Shown: positions 9,119 through 18,585, counted from the first letter of the stretch. The stretch is DNA of 64,000 bases from Anaeromyxobacter sp. Fw109-5 (GCF_000017505.1 NC_009675.1:2728001-2792000); one strand, 5' to 3'. Notes: generated by a model not told the origin, from the sequence alone. Program-made: numbers and translations.

Positions 9119-10584
9119 GCGGCTTCGCGCGTCTGGACCAGGCGGGCGAGGTCGCGCGACATGGTGGCGAGCTCGGAGGCCGTCTGGAGCGACTGGCCGG
9201 AGCTCGCCTCCGCCTCGCGCGTCGCCTGCGCCACGTTCGCGATCGCCTCGTTCACCTGCTCGACGGCGGTCGCCTGCTGCTTGGTGGAGAGCTCGATCTC
9301 GCGCGCGGAGTCGGTGGTCATCCCGACGAGGCGCGCGATCTGCGAGAACGCCGCCGCGAGCTCGGCGAACTGACGCGCGCCTGACTCGGCGGCCTTGGAG
9401 CCGCTCTCGGTCGCCATCACCGTGGTGTTCACCGAGGCGCGGATCTCGTCGACCAGCACCCGGACGTCCTTCGTGGACCCGGCCACCCGATCGGCGAGCT
9501 TGCGGATCTCCTCCGCCACCATCTGGAACCGGCGGCCCGCCTCGCCCGCGCCCGCCGCCTCGATGGTGGCGTTGATGGCGAGGATGTTGGTCTGCTCCGC
9601 CAGCTCGTTGATGATCTCGACGACGCCGCCGATCTGCTGCGACCGGCGCCCGAGGTCGAGCATGTGGTTCACGATCAGCTCGACCTGCCGGCGGATGCCG
9701 CCCACCGCCTCCTGGCTGCGCTGCACCGCGTGGTCCCCGGTCCGCGCGGCGGCGGCGGTGTCGGAGGCGATCGAGGCGACGCGCTGCGCGCTCTCCGAGA
9801 TCTGCCGCGAGGTGGCGAGCAGCTCGTTGATGGTGGTCGTGATCTCGGCCATCGCGCTCGCCTGCTGCTTGGCGCCGGTGGCCTGCTGGCCGGCGGCGGC
9901 CTTGAGCTCCGCGGAGGAGGTCTCCACGTGCCGCACCGCGCCGGCGATCTGCCGCGCCAGGGTCCTCCCCAGCAACCAGGCCAGGGCGCCCGCGAGCGCC
10001 ACGCCCGCGAGCGAGAGCGCCATCACCAGCCGGATGGCGTCGGAGACGGCCTCGGTGGAGGCCCGGCGCCGCGCGTCCAGCAGCTCGCGCTGCTGGGCGA
10101 TGTAGCTCTCCACGGCCGCGTTGAGCCGCTCGCGGAGCGGCCGCACCTCCTGCTCGAGCCGCGCCGCGGAGAAGTCCAGCTTCGTCCTGGGCGCCTCGGC
10201 GAGGATCCGGTCCACGGCGCCGCCGTGCTGCTCCTCGATGCGTCCCACGTCCTCGAGCAAGCGCCGCAGCCGCTCGTCGTCCTCCTGGGCGAGCAGCCCG
10301 TCGAGGACGCGGCGCATCTCGGTGCGCGCCGCCTGCATCGCCTCGAGGTACCGCGCGTCGCTCGACATGAGGTAGGCGCGGGCCTCCGCCGCCTTCCGGA
10401 AGCTCATGGCGTTCAACCGCTCGGCGTTGACCAGGTGCTGGACCGCGAGGTCGATGACCTCGTCCTTGCGCGCCACCGCCTCGCGCAGCGCGAACACCGC
10501 GACGCCCGCGATGGCCAGGGCGACGGCGACGACGAGCGCGAACGCCAGCGTGAGCTTCTGCGAGAACGTGAACCTCGAGTTCAT
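9115..10584 (-). CDS. Methyl-accepting chemotaxis protein
   Basis: 489 residues. The first membrane segment lies near residues 10-32, then a mainly helical periplasmic four-helix-bundle-like sensor, and a second membrane segment near 185-207. A long cytoplasmic coiled coil follows, with the conserved hairpin tip [19 protein letters not shown]. The C-terminus lacks a clear pentapeptide tether for CheR/CheB, in keeping with a CheR that carries TPRs. It lies between the second cheW and cheA and is the only receptor in the operon, so it is the probable WspA-like sensor. The ligand cannot be predicted. Confidence 0.95.
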   Translation of the reverse strand: MNSRFTFSQKLTLAFALVVAVALAIAGVAVFALREAVARKDEVIDLAVQHLVNAERLNAMSFRKAAEARAYLMSSDARYLEAMQAARTEMRRVLDGLLAQEDDERLRRLLEDVGRIEEQHGGAVDRILAEAPRTKLDFSAARLEQEVRPLRERLNAAVESYIAQQRELLDARRRASTEAVSDAIRLVMALSLAGVALAGALAWLLGRTLARQIAGAVRHVETSSAELKAAAGQQATGAKQQASAMAEITTTINELLATSRQISESAQRVASIASDTAAAARTGDHAVQRSQEAVGGIRRQVELIVNHMLDLGRRSQQIGGVVEIINELAEQTNILAINATIEAAGAGEAGRRFQMVAEEIRKLADRVAGSTKDVRVLVDEIRASVNTTVMATESGSKAAESGARQFAELAAAFSQIARLVGMTTDSAREIELSTKQQATAVEQVNEAIANVAQATREAEASSGQSLQTASELATMSRDLARLVQTREAA

Positions 10585-10585
10585 G

Positions 10586-11104
10586 TCACTCTCCGCGTGT
10601 GTAACCCGTCACGGCGCGCAGGACCGATGGGACGCTCACCACCGGGCGGCCGGCGCCCTCGATCTCCACGACCTCGGCGAGGTGGCCCACGGCCTCCCCC
10701 GCGTTCCGCTGGAGCGCCGAAGGGGGCACGAGCAGGTGCCCGTCCAGCGCGCCGAACGCCAGCGCGACCCGCTCCTCCCGGCCGGCGAGCAGCATCCAGC
10801 GCGGGGCCTCGCCCTCCTCGGCGAGCCCGAGCAGCCGGGCGAGGCTGAAGACGGGGAGCACCGCGCCCCGATGGCCGCACACCCCGAGCACCTCCGGACG
10901 GCGGCTCGGCGCGGGCACGATCGCCTTCGCCGGGAGGAGGCCCGCGGTCTCGAGCAGGCGCACCGCGACGGCCTCGCCGCCCGCGCGGATCGCGAGCAGC
11001 GGGACGAGGTCGCGCCGCGCCCCGCGCGCCGGGGCGGCGAAGGTCGCGTCGAAGGCGGCGCGCAGGGCCGCCGCCGTCCGCTCGAGGCTCGCGTCGTCGC
11101 TCAC
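10586..11104 (-). CDS. cheW: CheW-like coupling protein (second in operon)
   Basis: 172 residues with a CheW-type beta-barrel domain over about residues 40-165 ([40 protein letters not shown]) after an acidic/alanine-rich N-terminus. It links the receptor to CheA. GTG 11104 overlaps the cheR stop (GTGA), and its stop is one base from the MCP start. In Wsp systems two CheW proteins flank the CheR-TPR gene, and that is the case here: this is the WspD-like copy by position. The assignment to CheW is clear; the individual role of the two copies is inferred. Confidence 0.9.
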   Translation of the reverse strand: MSDDASLERTAAALRAAFDATFAAPARGARRDLVPLLAIRAGGEAVAVRLLETAGLLPAKAIVPAPSRRPEVLGVCGHRGAVLPVFSLARLLGLAEEGEAPRWMLLAGREERVALAFGALDGHLLVPPSALQRNAGEAVGHLAEVVEIEGAGRPVVSVPSVLRAVTGYTRGE

Positions 11105-12642
11105 GGGATCCCTCCGCAGGCGTTCAGCTCGGCGCGGCAGACGTCGAGGAGCGCGTCGCGCGTGAAGCCCCCGCCGAGCATCAGGATCCGCGAGCCCTCC
11201 TCGCCGGCGAGCAGCACGAGGGCGCGGGAGAGCTCCCGCCGCGCGGCCTCGAGGTCGCCGCCGCGCTTCGCGAGCAGGCCGAGGTGCAGGCGCGGCATGG
11301 CGAACGTCGGGTCGAGGTAGAGCGCGTAGCGATCGTGGTCCGCCGCCGCGGCGAGGTCCCCGGCGTGCTCGCGGCAGAGCGCGCGCAGGTAGTGCGCCTC
11401 CGCGTTGAGCTCGTCGCGCTCGAGGATGCGCGCGCACACGCCCTCCGCGCCCTCGAGGTCGCCGCTGCTGGTGAGGAGGACGGCGCGGAGCAGCAGCGCG
11501 TCCACGTCCTCCCCGCCGGCCGGCGCCCGCCCGCCGAGCGCGGCGAGCGCGTCGGCGAACCGCTCGCGCCTGAGGAGCTCGAGCGCGAGCGCCACCCGGG
11601 CGCCGTCCTCGCGCGGGGCGGCGCCGCTCCGCGGAAGGGCCTCCTCGCGGAGGGACGGCTGCGCGGCGGCCGCGTGCGCCGCCGCGCTGACCTTCGCGAC
11701 CCGCTCCGACGCGTCCTGGATCGCCTGCACCCAGGCGGTCCGGGCGTCGGGGGGCGGCGTGGGCGCGGGCCCCTCGCGCTCGGGGACGGCGGCGGCCTCC
11801 CCGGCCTCCTCCTCGCCCCTCGACTGGTAGTAGAACGTCCCGTGGGACTGGCGCAGGTGGAACTCGGTCGACACGCCGCGCAGGGTCTCGGCGTGGCCCA
11901 GGAACAGGTAGCCGCCCGGCACGAGCGCACCGGCGATCCGCGCCACCACGCGGCGGAACACCTCCGGCGCGAAGTACATGACGACGTTCCGGCAGAACAC
12001 GACGTCGAAGCTGCCCGGCGCCCACAGCTCCGGGTCCTCCTCGACCAGGTTGCGCTCCTCGAAGGAGACCAGGGCGCGCACGTCGTCCACCACGCGCGCG
12101 TCTCGGCCCTCCGAGCGGAAGAAGCGGGCCCGCAGCGCGGGCGTGGTCTGGCGGAGCGACCACGGCGAGTAGCGGCCCTCCCGAGCGCGGGCGATGGCGG
12201 CCGGGTTCACGTCGATCCCGAGGACGCGCACGTCCCACCCGGCGAGCTGCGGCGCCGAGCGGACGAGCATCGCGAGCGTGTAGGGCTCCTCGCCCGAGGC
12301 GCACCCCGCCGACAGGATGCGCAGCCGGCGGTCGGCGCCGCGGCGCCGCACGCGCTCGGGGAGCACGAGGCCCGAGAAGGCCTCCATGTCGTTCGCGTTC
12401 CGGAAGAAGTAGGTCTCGCCGACGGTGAGCCGCGCCGCCAGCGGCCGGATCTCGTCGCGCCCCGCCTCCCCGGAGAGCCGCGCGACGTACGCGTCGAGCG
12501 ACCGCGCGCCGGTCGCCTCGACGCGCTCCGCGGCGACCTCCGCGAGGAGCTCGAGCTTGTCGTCCTCGAAGCGCAGCCCGAGCCTCGCGCCCACCGCGCG
12601 GCGGAAGCGCTCGAGCTGCTCGGTGCGGTCGCGCGCCGTCAC
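11101..12642 (-). CDS. cheR: CheR methyltransferase with C-terminal TPR region (WspC-like)
   Basis: 513 residues. Residues about 1-265 form a CheR: the N-terminal helical domain, the GETYFFRN segment, the AdoMet site SAGCASGEEPYTLAM, GIDVNP and CRNVVMYF. It methylates receptor glutamates. A Pro/Ala/Glu-rich linker leads to three or more tetratricopeptide repeats (ALELLRRERFADALAAL, AEAHYLRALCREHAGD, MPRLHLGLLAKRGGD). The TPR extension is the WspC architecture. GTG 12642 overlaps the upstream cheW stop (GTGA). A reading frame open further upstream is a shadow of cheW; the CheR homology begins just after this GTG. Confidence 0.94.
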   Translation of the reverse strand: MTARDRTEQLERFRRAVGARLGLRFEDDKLELLAEVAAERVEATGARSLDAYVARLSGEAGRDEIRPLAARLTVGETYFFRNANDMEAFSGLVLPERVRRRGADRRLRILSAGCASGEEPYTLAMLVRSAPQLAGWDVRVLGIDVNPAAIARAREGRYSPWSLRQTTPALRARFFRSEGRDARVVDDVRALVSFEERNLVEEDPELWAPGSFDVVFCRNVVMYFAPEVFRRVVARIAGALVPGGYLFLGHAETLRGVSTEFHLRQSHGTFYYQSRGEEEAGEAAAVPEREGPAPTPPPDARTAWVQAIQDASERVAKVSAAAHAAAAQPSLREEALPRSGAAPREDGARVALALELLRRERFADALAALGGRAPAGGEDVDALLLRAVLLTSSGDLEGAEGVCARILERDELNAEAHYLRALCREHAGDLAAAADHDRYALYLDPTFAMPRLHLGLLAKRGGDLEAARRELSRALVLLAGEEGSRILMLGGGFTRDALLDVCRAELNACGGIP

Positions 12643-13100
12643 GCGAGGTCCTCCCGGCCCGCCGCCGCGCGCCACGCGTCGTCGGGGACGATCCGCGCGG
12701 CGCGGAGCACGACGAGCAGCTCGCCGTCGAGCGCGCCGAGCGCCTCCGCCGCAGCGCCTTCCGCCACGCCGAGCAGCGGCCTCGCCGCCCGATCCACCCG
12801 CTCGAGCGGCACGACCCCCGAGACCTCCTCCACCGCCAGGACCGCGGCGCGCGCGCCGCACCGGACGAGCACGAAGCGCTCGGCAGCCGCCGCCTCGGCG
12901 GTGCCGAGGAAGGCGGAGAGCTTCACGACGGGTACCGCGGCGCCGCGCACCACCGAGGCGCCCAGCACGAACGGAGGGAGACCTGCGACCGGAGTGGTCG
13001 GCAGCGGACGCATGATCTCCATCACGTCCGCCAGCGGGAGCGCGCAGACGCGCCCGCCCGCGCGGACGAGCAGGACGGGAGCACGCGTTTCCTCGCTCAA
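12639..13100 (-). CDS. cheW: CheW-like coupling protein (first gene of chemosensory operon)
   Basis: 153 residues, one CheW domain (VCALPLADVMEIMRP, VLGASVVRGAAVPVVKLSAFL, VLAVEEVSGVV). TTG 13100 was chosen because GGAGG sits five bases upstream and the CheW domain starts a few residues later. Longer in-frame starts up to 13286 would add an arginine/proline-rich stretch without domain features. It is the promoter-proximal gene of the seven-gene operon running to 3787; a candidate sigma-70-like promoter lies just upstream. By position it corresponds to WspB. Confidence 0.88.
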   Translation of the reverse strand: MSEETRAPVLLVRAGGRVCALPLADVMEIMRPLPTTPVAGLPPFVLGASVVRGAAVPVVKLSAFLGTAEAAAAERFVLVRCGARAAVLAVEEVSGVVPLERVDRAARPLLGVAEGAAAEALGALDGELLVVLRAARIVPDDAWRAAAGREDLA

Positions 13101-13437
13101 CGACGCCTCCGGATGGGGACCAACCTTGTTAGGCGACCTGGGGCCCTGATCGCAAGCTTCCGGCGGCGCTCGCCCGGGCTGGCCCTGAACCTGCGCGAGG
13201 CTGGCCGCTCGCCGTGCCGGCGTACGGGCAACTCCCCGCCGCGAGCGCGCCGGGGGAGGTCCGGCCATCCGACACGGAGCGTGCAAGGGCCTAAGCGGTG
13301 CGCGCGAGGGCGCCTCGTTGGTGAGCCGTCACGCCGCGGCAGTTGCTGCCGGGCGCAGCCACCCGCAGCGTCCCAACGGAAACCCGCTCGTCCGTCCACA
13401 GGGCGAGCGCCGGGATGGGTGAGAAAGGGGCAGCGGC
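13101..13437. other. Divergent intergenic region, 337 bases
   Basis: This stretch separates the leftward chemosensory operon from the rightward lipoprotein gene. Apart from the candidate promoter at 13126-13155 and the ribosome binding site GAAAGGGG (13422-13430) before the GTG at 13438, I see no RNA gene, repeat or convincing reading frame. Confidence 0.6.
13126..13155 (-). promoter_or_regulatory. Candidate sigma-70-type promoter of the chemosensory operon
   Basis: On the minus strand TTGCGA (13155-13150) and TAACAA (13131-13126) are separated by 18 bases and lie about 26 bases upstream of the TTG start of the first cheW. The match is partial and the surrounding DNA is GC-rich, which makes the TAACAA box stand out. 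It is a suggestion only. Confidence 0.3.
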
Positions 13438-14982
13438 GTGATCGGAAGGTTCGGCAAGAAGGCTTGCTTCGTGGCGGCGGTGCTGTTGGCAGCGTGCGGG
13501 GGAGGCGGCGGCTCGACGACCGCGCCGGTGGATCAGCCACCGCCGGTGCAGCCGCCCCCGGTGCAGCCGCCGCCGGAGGACCCGCCCATCGTCGTGCCGC
13601 CGCCGGAGGAGCAGCCCGCGGTGACGCTCGGCGCGCCGGCGACGATCGGGAGCTGGACGTTCTACGCGGCGGAGGGCCAGGCGGTCGGCGTGTACGACGC
13701 ATCCGCCGACGAGGACGGCAACGTGTACGTCGCCGCGGGCGCGGCGGTGTTCGCGAAGGCCCGCGGGGACGCAGAGTTCAAGGCCTTCGACGCGAAGAGC
13801 GCCGGACTCACGACGAACTGCGACGAGGCGCAGACCCTCATGTGCCCGGTCATCTCCGTCGCCGGCGCCCAGCCCGGGCGCGCGGTGATCGGCTTCATGG
13901 GCATGGGGACCGACGGCGACCTGGATCCGGAGTGGTGGATGTCCTCCGGCGGCGCGGACGTGGTCGCGTTCGACCCGGCGGCGGGGACGCTCGCGCGGGA
14001 GCGGCACGTGTTCATCGCGGCGCCGCCCGAGCGCGTCGATCCGCTCCAGGAGAGCGGCGCCTACGACTTCTGGAACCTCGGCCGGAAGAAGGTCCGGCAG
14101 GTCCACCGCATCGCCGTCGAGCACGACCAGGGCCGCGGCCTGCACTACGGCGACGTCTGGTTCGCGGGCTCGCACGGGACGTTCTCGCTGCTCCTCGCCA
14201 ACGCGACGGAGCGAGGCTGGGGCGTCGACGCCACGCGCTTCCCGGGGTTCGAGGCGGCGCAGGACGTGTGGGAGCACGACCACCCGGATCTGTACGGCGT
14301 CCTCCGCGGCGACCGCGCCGAGATGATCACCGGCACCTCGACGGCCCTGGCCATCGATCCCACGACGGGCGATCCCTGGGGCGCCAACTCCATCCGCCTC
14401 GCCGTGAAGAAGGGCGCGGGCGCGCGCCCGGACTCCTGGCGCGCCGCGATGTTCCCGCCGAAGACGAGCAGCTGGACGGGCTTCTACGACCTGTGGCCCG
14501 ACCCCATCGTCGCCTCGGCGTCGGAGTTCATGGCGCTCGACCACACCTACCAGGACGCGGTGAACTCGCTGTCGTTCTGCACGGACGGGACGCTCTGGGT
14601 CGGCTCGGGCATCCACGGGCTCGCGCGGCGCGCGCCCGGGGAGCCGCTGCCGGAGGACGTGTTCGAGAAGGTCGCCATCCCGGCCGAGTACTGCTGGGCC
14701 GACGAGCTCGACAACCCCATCTGCCCCGTCTACTCGGTCGCGTGCGATCCGCTCGACGGATCGGTCTGGGCCGGGCTCGGCTACGGCGTCATCGGCCGGT
14801 ACAAGGGGGGCGCGTGGACGTTCCCCGTCCCGGGCGCGTCACCGCTCTTTGCCCGGCAGAACCCGGTGAGCTCCATCCAGATCGACGCCTTCGCGGGGGC
14901 GGACCAGCGCATCGTGTACTTCAGCCACATGCCGACGTGGAAGGGCGCGAACGGCGGGCTGACGGTGTACCGCGGGCCGTAG
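13438..14982 (+). CDS. Proline-linker lipoprotein, probable beta-propeller
   Basis: 514 residues. A short signal ends in a lipobox (LLAAC) followed by a glycine run and a Pro-rich linker with repeats of PPPVQ and PPPE. The rest resembles a two-component-regulator-type propeller: repeated blocks such as ASADEDGNVYVAAG, TDGTLWVGSGIHGLAR and DPLDGSVWAGLGYGVIG. Cys residues in pairs (NCDEAQTLMC) suggest export and disulfides. It is paralogous in layout to the lipoprotein at 50528-52123. The GTG start has a good binding site (GAAAGGGG). The cellular role is unknown; by structure it would be a surface or periplasmic sensor or binding protein. Confidence 0.8.
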   Translation: MIGRFGKKACFVAAVLLAACGGGGGSTTAPVDQPPPVQPPPVQPPPEDPPIVVPPPEEQPAVTLGAPATIGSWTFYAAEGQAVGVYDASADEDGNVYVAAGAAVFAKARGDAEFKAFDAKSAGLTTNCDEAQTLMCPVISVAGAQPGRAVIGFMGMGTDGDLDPEWWMSSGGADVVAFDPAAGTLARERHVFIAAPPERVDPLQESGAYDFWNLGRKKVRQVHRIAVEHDQGRGLHYGDVWFAGSHGTFSLLLANATERGWGVDATRFPGFEAAQDVWEHDHPDLYGVLRGDRAEMITGTSTALAIDPTTGDPWGANSIRLAVKKGAGARPDSWRAAMFPPKTSSWTGFYDLWPDPIVASASEFMALDHTYQDAVNSLSFCTDGTLWVGSGIHGLARRAPGEPLPEDVFEKVAIPAEYCWADELDNPICPVYSVACDPLDGSVWAGLGYGVIGRYKGGAWTFPVPGASPLFARQNPVSSIQIDAFAGADQRIVYFSHMPTWKGANGGLTVYRGP

Positions 14983-15006
14983 CGGGCCGGGGCCCCGGGC
15001 CGGCGA

Positions 15007-16797
15007 CTAACGGGATCGCCGGCTCGCGGGCCCGCCCCCGTGGGCGAGGATCTCGGCGCTGCCGACCAGCGCCATGTGGCTGAACGCCTGCGGGAAGTTC
15101 CCGACGAACCGCCGGGCGCGAGGGTCGTACTCCTCGGAGAGCAGGCCCACGTCGTTCGCGAGGCCCGCCACGCGCCTGAAGAGGCGCACCGCCTCCTCGT
15201 GCCTCCCGGCGAGCGCGAGGGCGTCCACCATCCAGAACGAGCAGGCGAGGAAGATCCCCTCCCCGGCCGGCAGCCCGTCCGGAGTCTTCGCGGAGTCGTA
15301 GCGGCGCACCAGGCCCCCGTCGTCCACCAGCTCTCGCGCGATGGCGTCGATGGTCCCGAGCACGCGCGGGTCGCGCGGCGGGAGGAACCCCACCGCCGGG
15401 ATGAGGAGCAGGCTCGCGTCGAGCTCCTTCGCGCCGTAACGCTGCACGAAGGCGCCTCGCTCGGCGTCGTAGCCGCGGCGGCACACGTCCTCGTGGATCT
15501 CGTGGCGCAGCGCCCGCCAGCGGTCCACTGGGCCCTCCAGGCCGAAGCGGCGCACGGTGCGGATGGCGCGATCGAAGGCGACCCACGCCATCACCTTCGA
15601 GTGGGTGAACTGCTGCCGCTCGGCGCGCACCTCCCAGATCCCCTCGTCGGGCTCGTGCCAGCAGCCCTCGAGGAAGTCGAGCAGCGCCCGCTGCAGCCGC
15701 CAGCCCTCCGGCACCGGCGCGAGGCCCGCCTCCTCCGCCTGGAAGAGGCAGTCCATCACCTCCCCGTACACGTCGAGCTGGAGCTGCTGATACGCGGCGT
15801 TCCCCACGCGCACCGGCCGCGAGCGCTCGTAGCCGTCGAGCCACGGCAGCTCGCGCTCCTCGAGGTGCCGCTCGCCCGCGAGGCCGTACATGATCTGCAT
15901 CTCCGCGGGATCCCCCGCGACGGCGCGCAGGAGCCAGTCGCGCCACGCAGCCGCCTCCTCGCCATACCCGGCGTCGACGAGGGCCGTGAGCACGAGCGTC
16001 GCGTCGCGCAGCCAGCAGAACCGGTAATCCCAGTTGCGGACACCCCCGACGTGCTCGGGCAGCGAGGTGGTCGCCGCCGCGACGACGCCCCCGGTCGGCG
16101 CGTAGGTGAGCGCCTTCAGCGTCACGAGGGACCGCACGACCTCGTCGTGCCACGGCCCGGTGTGCGTGCAGCGCGACGACCACTTTGCCCAGAACCGCTC
16201 GGTGTGCTCGACCTCGACGAATGGGTCGATCGGCTCCGGCGGCGCCCGGTGCGATGGGAACCAGGTGAGCGTGAACGGGACGCGCTGCCCCGCCTCGATC
16301 TCGAAGGCGTGGCGGGCACAGTCCGGCTCGACCTCGCAGGGCGTAGGCGAGCGAAGGAGCACCGCGTCCGGCCCCGCCAGCGCGGCCATCCCGCCGTCGA
16401 GCCGCCGCAGCCAAGGTCGCCGGGTGCCGTACTCCATCCGGAGCCGCAGGTCGAAGTCCATCCCGACGCGGCCTTCGACCCCCTCCACCACGCGCACGAG
16501 ATCCGGGACGTCGTGGCGCGGTGGCATGAAGTCGACGAGCCGGACGCGCCCGCCCTCCACCTCGAACTCCGTCTCGAGGACGAGGGTGCCGGGCCGGTAC
16601 CGGCGGGTCACGCTCCGCGGCTCGAGCCGTGGCGCGATGCGCCAGCGCCCGTTCTCCGGACTTCCGAGCAGCGCCGCGAAGCAGGCGTCCGAGTCGAAGC
16701 GTGGCCAGCACAGCCAGTCGATGGAGCCGTCGCGCCCGACGAGCGCGGCGCTCTGCATGTCGCCGACGAGCGCGTAGTCCTCGATGCGGAGCGCCAT
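15007..16797 (-). CDS. Glycoside hydrolase family 15 protein (glucoamylase/trehalase-like)
   Basis: 596 residues, the usual length for cytoplasmic bacterial GH15 enzymes. It begins with the family signature IEDYALVGDMQSAALVGRDG, SIDWLCWPRFDS, followed by the N-terminal beta-sandwich, then an (alpha/alpha)6 barrel with NWDYRFCWLRDA, the first catalytic-glutamate region HEPDEGIWEVR and HSKVMAWVAFDRAI, and the late segment GIFLACSFWMVDAL. It hydrolyses alpha-glucosidic bonds; some members are trehalases. With otsB and otsA elsewhere in the window, trehalase activity is possible, but sequence alone does not decide between trehalose and malto-oligosaccharides. There is no signal peptide. Confidence 0.92.
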   Translation of the reverse strand: MALRIEDYALVGDMQSAALVGRDGSIDWLCWPRFDSDACFAALLGSPENGRWRIAPRLEPRSVTRRYRPGTLVLETEFEVEGGRVRLVDFMPPRHDVPDLVRVVEGVEGRVGMDFDLRLRMEYGTRRPWLRRLDGGMAALAGPDAVLLRSPTPCEVEPDCARHAFEIEAGQRVPFTLTWFPSHRAPPEPIDPFVEVEHTERFWAKWSSRCTHTGPWHDEVVRSLVTLKALTYAPTGGVVAAATTSLPEHVGGVRNWDYRFCWLRDATLVLTALVDAGYGEEAAAWRDWLLRAVAGDPAEMQIMYGLAGERHLEERELPWLDGYERSRPVRVGNAAYQQLQLDVYGEVMDCLFQAEEAGLAPVPEGWRLQRALLDFLEGCWHEPDEGIWEVRAERQQFTHSKVMAWVAFDRAIRTVRRFGLEGPVDRWRALRHEIHEDVCRRGYDAERGAFVQRYGAKELDASLLLIPAVGFLPPRDPRVLGTIDAIARELVDDGGLVRRYDSAKTPDGLPAGEGIFLACSFWMVDALALAGRHEEAVRLFRRVAGLANDVGLLSEEYDPRARRFVGNFPQAFSHMALVGSAEILAHGGGPASRRSR

Positions 16798-16909
16798 CGT
16801 CTCCTAGCTAACCGGGAGGTCCCCGGCGCGCCGGGCCGCCCTCAGGGACCGCCGGCGCAGCGAACGTCGCGCTGGCGCTCGCGGCCGTCAGGCGCGATAA
16901 GGGCGGCGA

Positions 16910-17728
16910 ATGGATCCCGACGCCACCGCGCAGCTCCGGACCGTCTTCACCGTCCCGAGGATGGACTGCCCCTCCGAGGAGCGGCTCGTTCGCATGGCCC
17001 TCGAGGGCGCCGAGCTCGCCGAGCTCCGGTTCGACCTCGTCGCGCGGCAGGTGACGGTGGTGCACCGCGGCCCAGCCTCGACGCTCCTCTCGCGGCTCGA
17101 GCCGCTCGGCCTCGGCGCGGCCGTGCTCGAGAGCGCGGCCGTCCCGGTGGGTGCGCCCACCCGGGGGGCGCCGGTCTCGGCCGCCGCCGAGCGCACCACG
17201 CTCCGGGTGGTGCTCGCGGTGAACGCCCTGATGTTCGCCGTGGAGCTGTCCGCGGGCTGGATGGCCGAGTCGACGGGGCTCGTGGCCGACTCGCTCGACA
17301 TGCTCGCGGACGCGGGCGTGTACGGGCTCTCACTCTACGCCGTGGGCCGGAGCCGCGCGCTCGAGCTGCGCGCCGCTCACCTCTCCGGTTGGCTACAGGC
17401 CGCGCTCGCCCTCGGCGCGCTCGCCGACGTGACCCGGCGGCTGCTCCTCGGAAGCGCGCCCGAGGCGCCCGCGATGGTGGGCGTCTCGCTCCTGGCCCTC
17501 GCCGCGAACGTCCTGACGCTCGTGCTGGTGTCGCGCCACCGGGACGGCGGCGCTCACATGCGGGCGAGCGTCATCTTCTCCACGAACGACGTGCTCGCGA
17601 ACGTGGGGGTCCTGCTCGCGGGCTCCCTCGTCGCGATCACCGGCTCGCGCCTCCCCGACCTGGCCATCGGCGCCGCGGTGGCGTCGATGGTGCTGGCCGG
17701 CGCCCTCCGCATCCTGCGCCTCCGGTGA
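16910..17728 (+). CDS. Cation diffusion facilitator-like transporter with N-terminal HMA-like domain
   Basis: 272 residues. Residues 1-80 look like a heavy-metal-associated ferredoxin-like domain but with MDCPSEE where the CxxC would be, so only one Cys is kept. A membrane region with about six segments starts near residue 98: NALMFAVELSAGW, then ESTGLVADSLDMLADAG (SLDMLAD in place of HxxxD), and late STNDVLANVGVLLAG where the usual HxxxD is altered. There is no C-terminal cytoplasmic domain. These changes in the two metal-site motifs suggest different or reduced zinc specificity. It is a single gene between GH15 and the lipoprotein at 17779. Confidence 0.82.
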   Translation: MDPDATAQLRTVFTVPRMDCPSEERLVRMALEGAELAELRFDLVARQVTVVHRGPASTLLSRLEPLGLGAAVLESAAVPVGAPTRGAPVSAAAERTTLRVVLAVNALMFAVELSAGWMAESTGLVADSLDMLADAGVYGLSLYAVGRSRALELRAAHLSGWLQAALALGALADVTRRLLLGSAPEAPAMVGVSLLALAANVLTLVLVSRHRDGGAHMRASVIFSTNDVLANVGVLLAGSLVAITGSRLPDLAIGAAVASMVLAGALRILRLR

Positions 17729-17778
17729 GGACGAAGCGCCGGTCCGCGGGATGCCGGCGCCTCGTCCTCGGGCACGGC

Positions 17779-18477
17779 TCAGAGCGCCGTCGGCGCGGCG
17801 GCGGCCGTCGATCCGCTGCCGTCGCAGCCGTAGGGGCAGTCACCCGCGCTGCCGCCGCAGGTCCCCTGGCAGGCCCCGGGCTCCTGTCCGAGCGGACAGG
17901 TGCCATCGCCCGTCCCGGAGCACGTCCCATTCATGCAGCCCATCCAGTCCTCCTCGCCGCAGTGCATCCCGTACGTGCCGTCGTCGTTGGCGTGGCAGGC
18001 CCACTGGGCGGCGCCGTCGCCATCCATCGCCTGGCAGCGCTGCCGCTGCTGCTCGAGCCAGCCGCCCATCTGACCGGTGTGATGCTCCGCCTCGGCGCGG
18101 TTCTGGATGGCATCGCCGGCGCACGCGATGCCCTGGTGCCGCGCCAGCTCGCCCGCCATCGCCTCGACGCCGCAGGCGAGATCGGCCCCTGCCATCATCC
18201 GCATGCGGTGACCGCCGCCCGACAGCTCTCCGCTCAGCTGCCGCATCCGCTCGAGCGCCGGGCCCGCGGCCGCGCCGTACCGGCCCTCCGCGGCGCGGCA
18301 GTCCTCGGTCGCCTGCGCCGCGCCAGCCTCCGCCTGGTATGCCGTCACGGCGTCGGCGAGCTCGGCCCGGGCGGCCTGGTACGCCTGGACCTCGGCCCCC
18401 AGCGCGCTCTCCTCGGTCCCGCCACACGCGGTCGCCAGCGTGGCGGCCACCACCCACACCAAGTTCCTCGTCGTCAA
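17779..18477 (-). CDS. Cys-rich lipoprotein of unknown function
   Basis: 232 residues, no recognised family. TTG 18477 has AGGAG seven bases upstream. The short signal ends in a lipobox (TLATAC). Residues about 20-150 are helical with spaced Met and His residues (GGHRMRMMAGADLAC, EAEHHTGQMGG). The last 80 residues carry about ten cysteines in short CxxxxC-type spacings among Gly, Asp and Ser, which suggests disulfides or metal binding. It is transcribed away from the His/Met-rich protein at 18798, and the shared upstream region holds candidate sigma-54 promoters for both, so the two may respond to the same signal, perhaps a metal. Confidence 0.72.
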   Translation of the reverse strand: MTTRNLVWVVAATLATACGGTEESALGAEVQAYQAARAELADAVTAYQAEAGAAQATEDCRAAEGRYGAAAGPALERMRQLSGELSGGGHRMRMMAGADLACGVEAMAGELARHQGIACAGDAIQNRAEAEHHTGQMGGWLEQQRQRCQAMDGDGAAQWACHANDDGTYGMHCGEEDWMGCMNGTCSGTGDGTCPLGQEPGACQGTCGGSAGDCPYGCDGSGSTAAAAPTAL

Positions 18478-18570
18478 AGCTCTTCTCCTGCGAGCGCTGG
18501 GCTGCGCGGGCCTCGCTCGCCTCCGGCTCCGCGCCGCGGCGCGCTCCGGCACGCCGCACCCTCCCGCCTC

Positions 18571-18585
18571 GCAGTCCGCGTGCCA
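18571..18585 (-). promoter_or_regulatory. Candidate sigma-54 promoter for the leftward lipoprotein gene
   Basis: Read on the minus strand the site is TGGCACGCGGACTGC: the complete TGGCACG block, four spacer bases and CTGC, with GG and GC separated by exactly ten bases as in the -24/-12 class. It lies about 95 bases upstream of the TTG at 18477. A 23-base relative of this site occurs at 23890-23912 with the -12 GC lost, which slightly weakens the case. Confidence 0.5.

Noticed and set aside
13540-13620. Tandem CCGCCGGTGCAG-like repeats as a possible repeat array
   Set aside because: They encode the proline-rich linker of a lipoprotein and are explained by the protein sequence. There are no spacers as in a CRISPR array.
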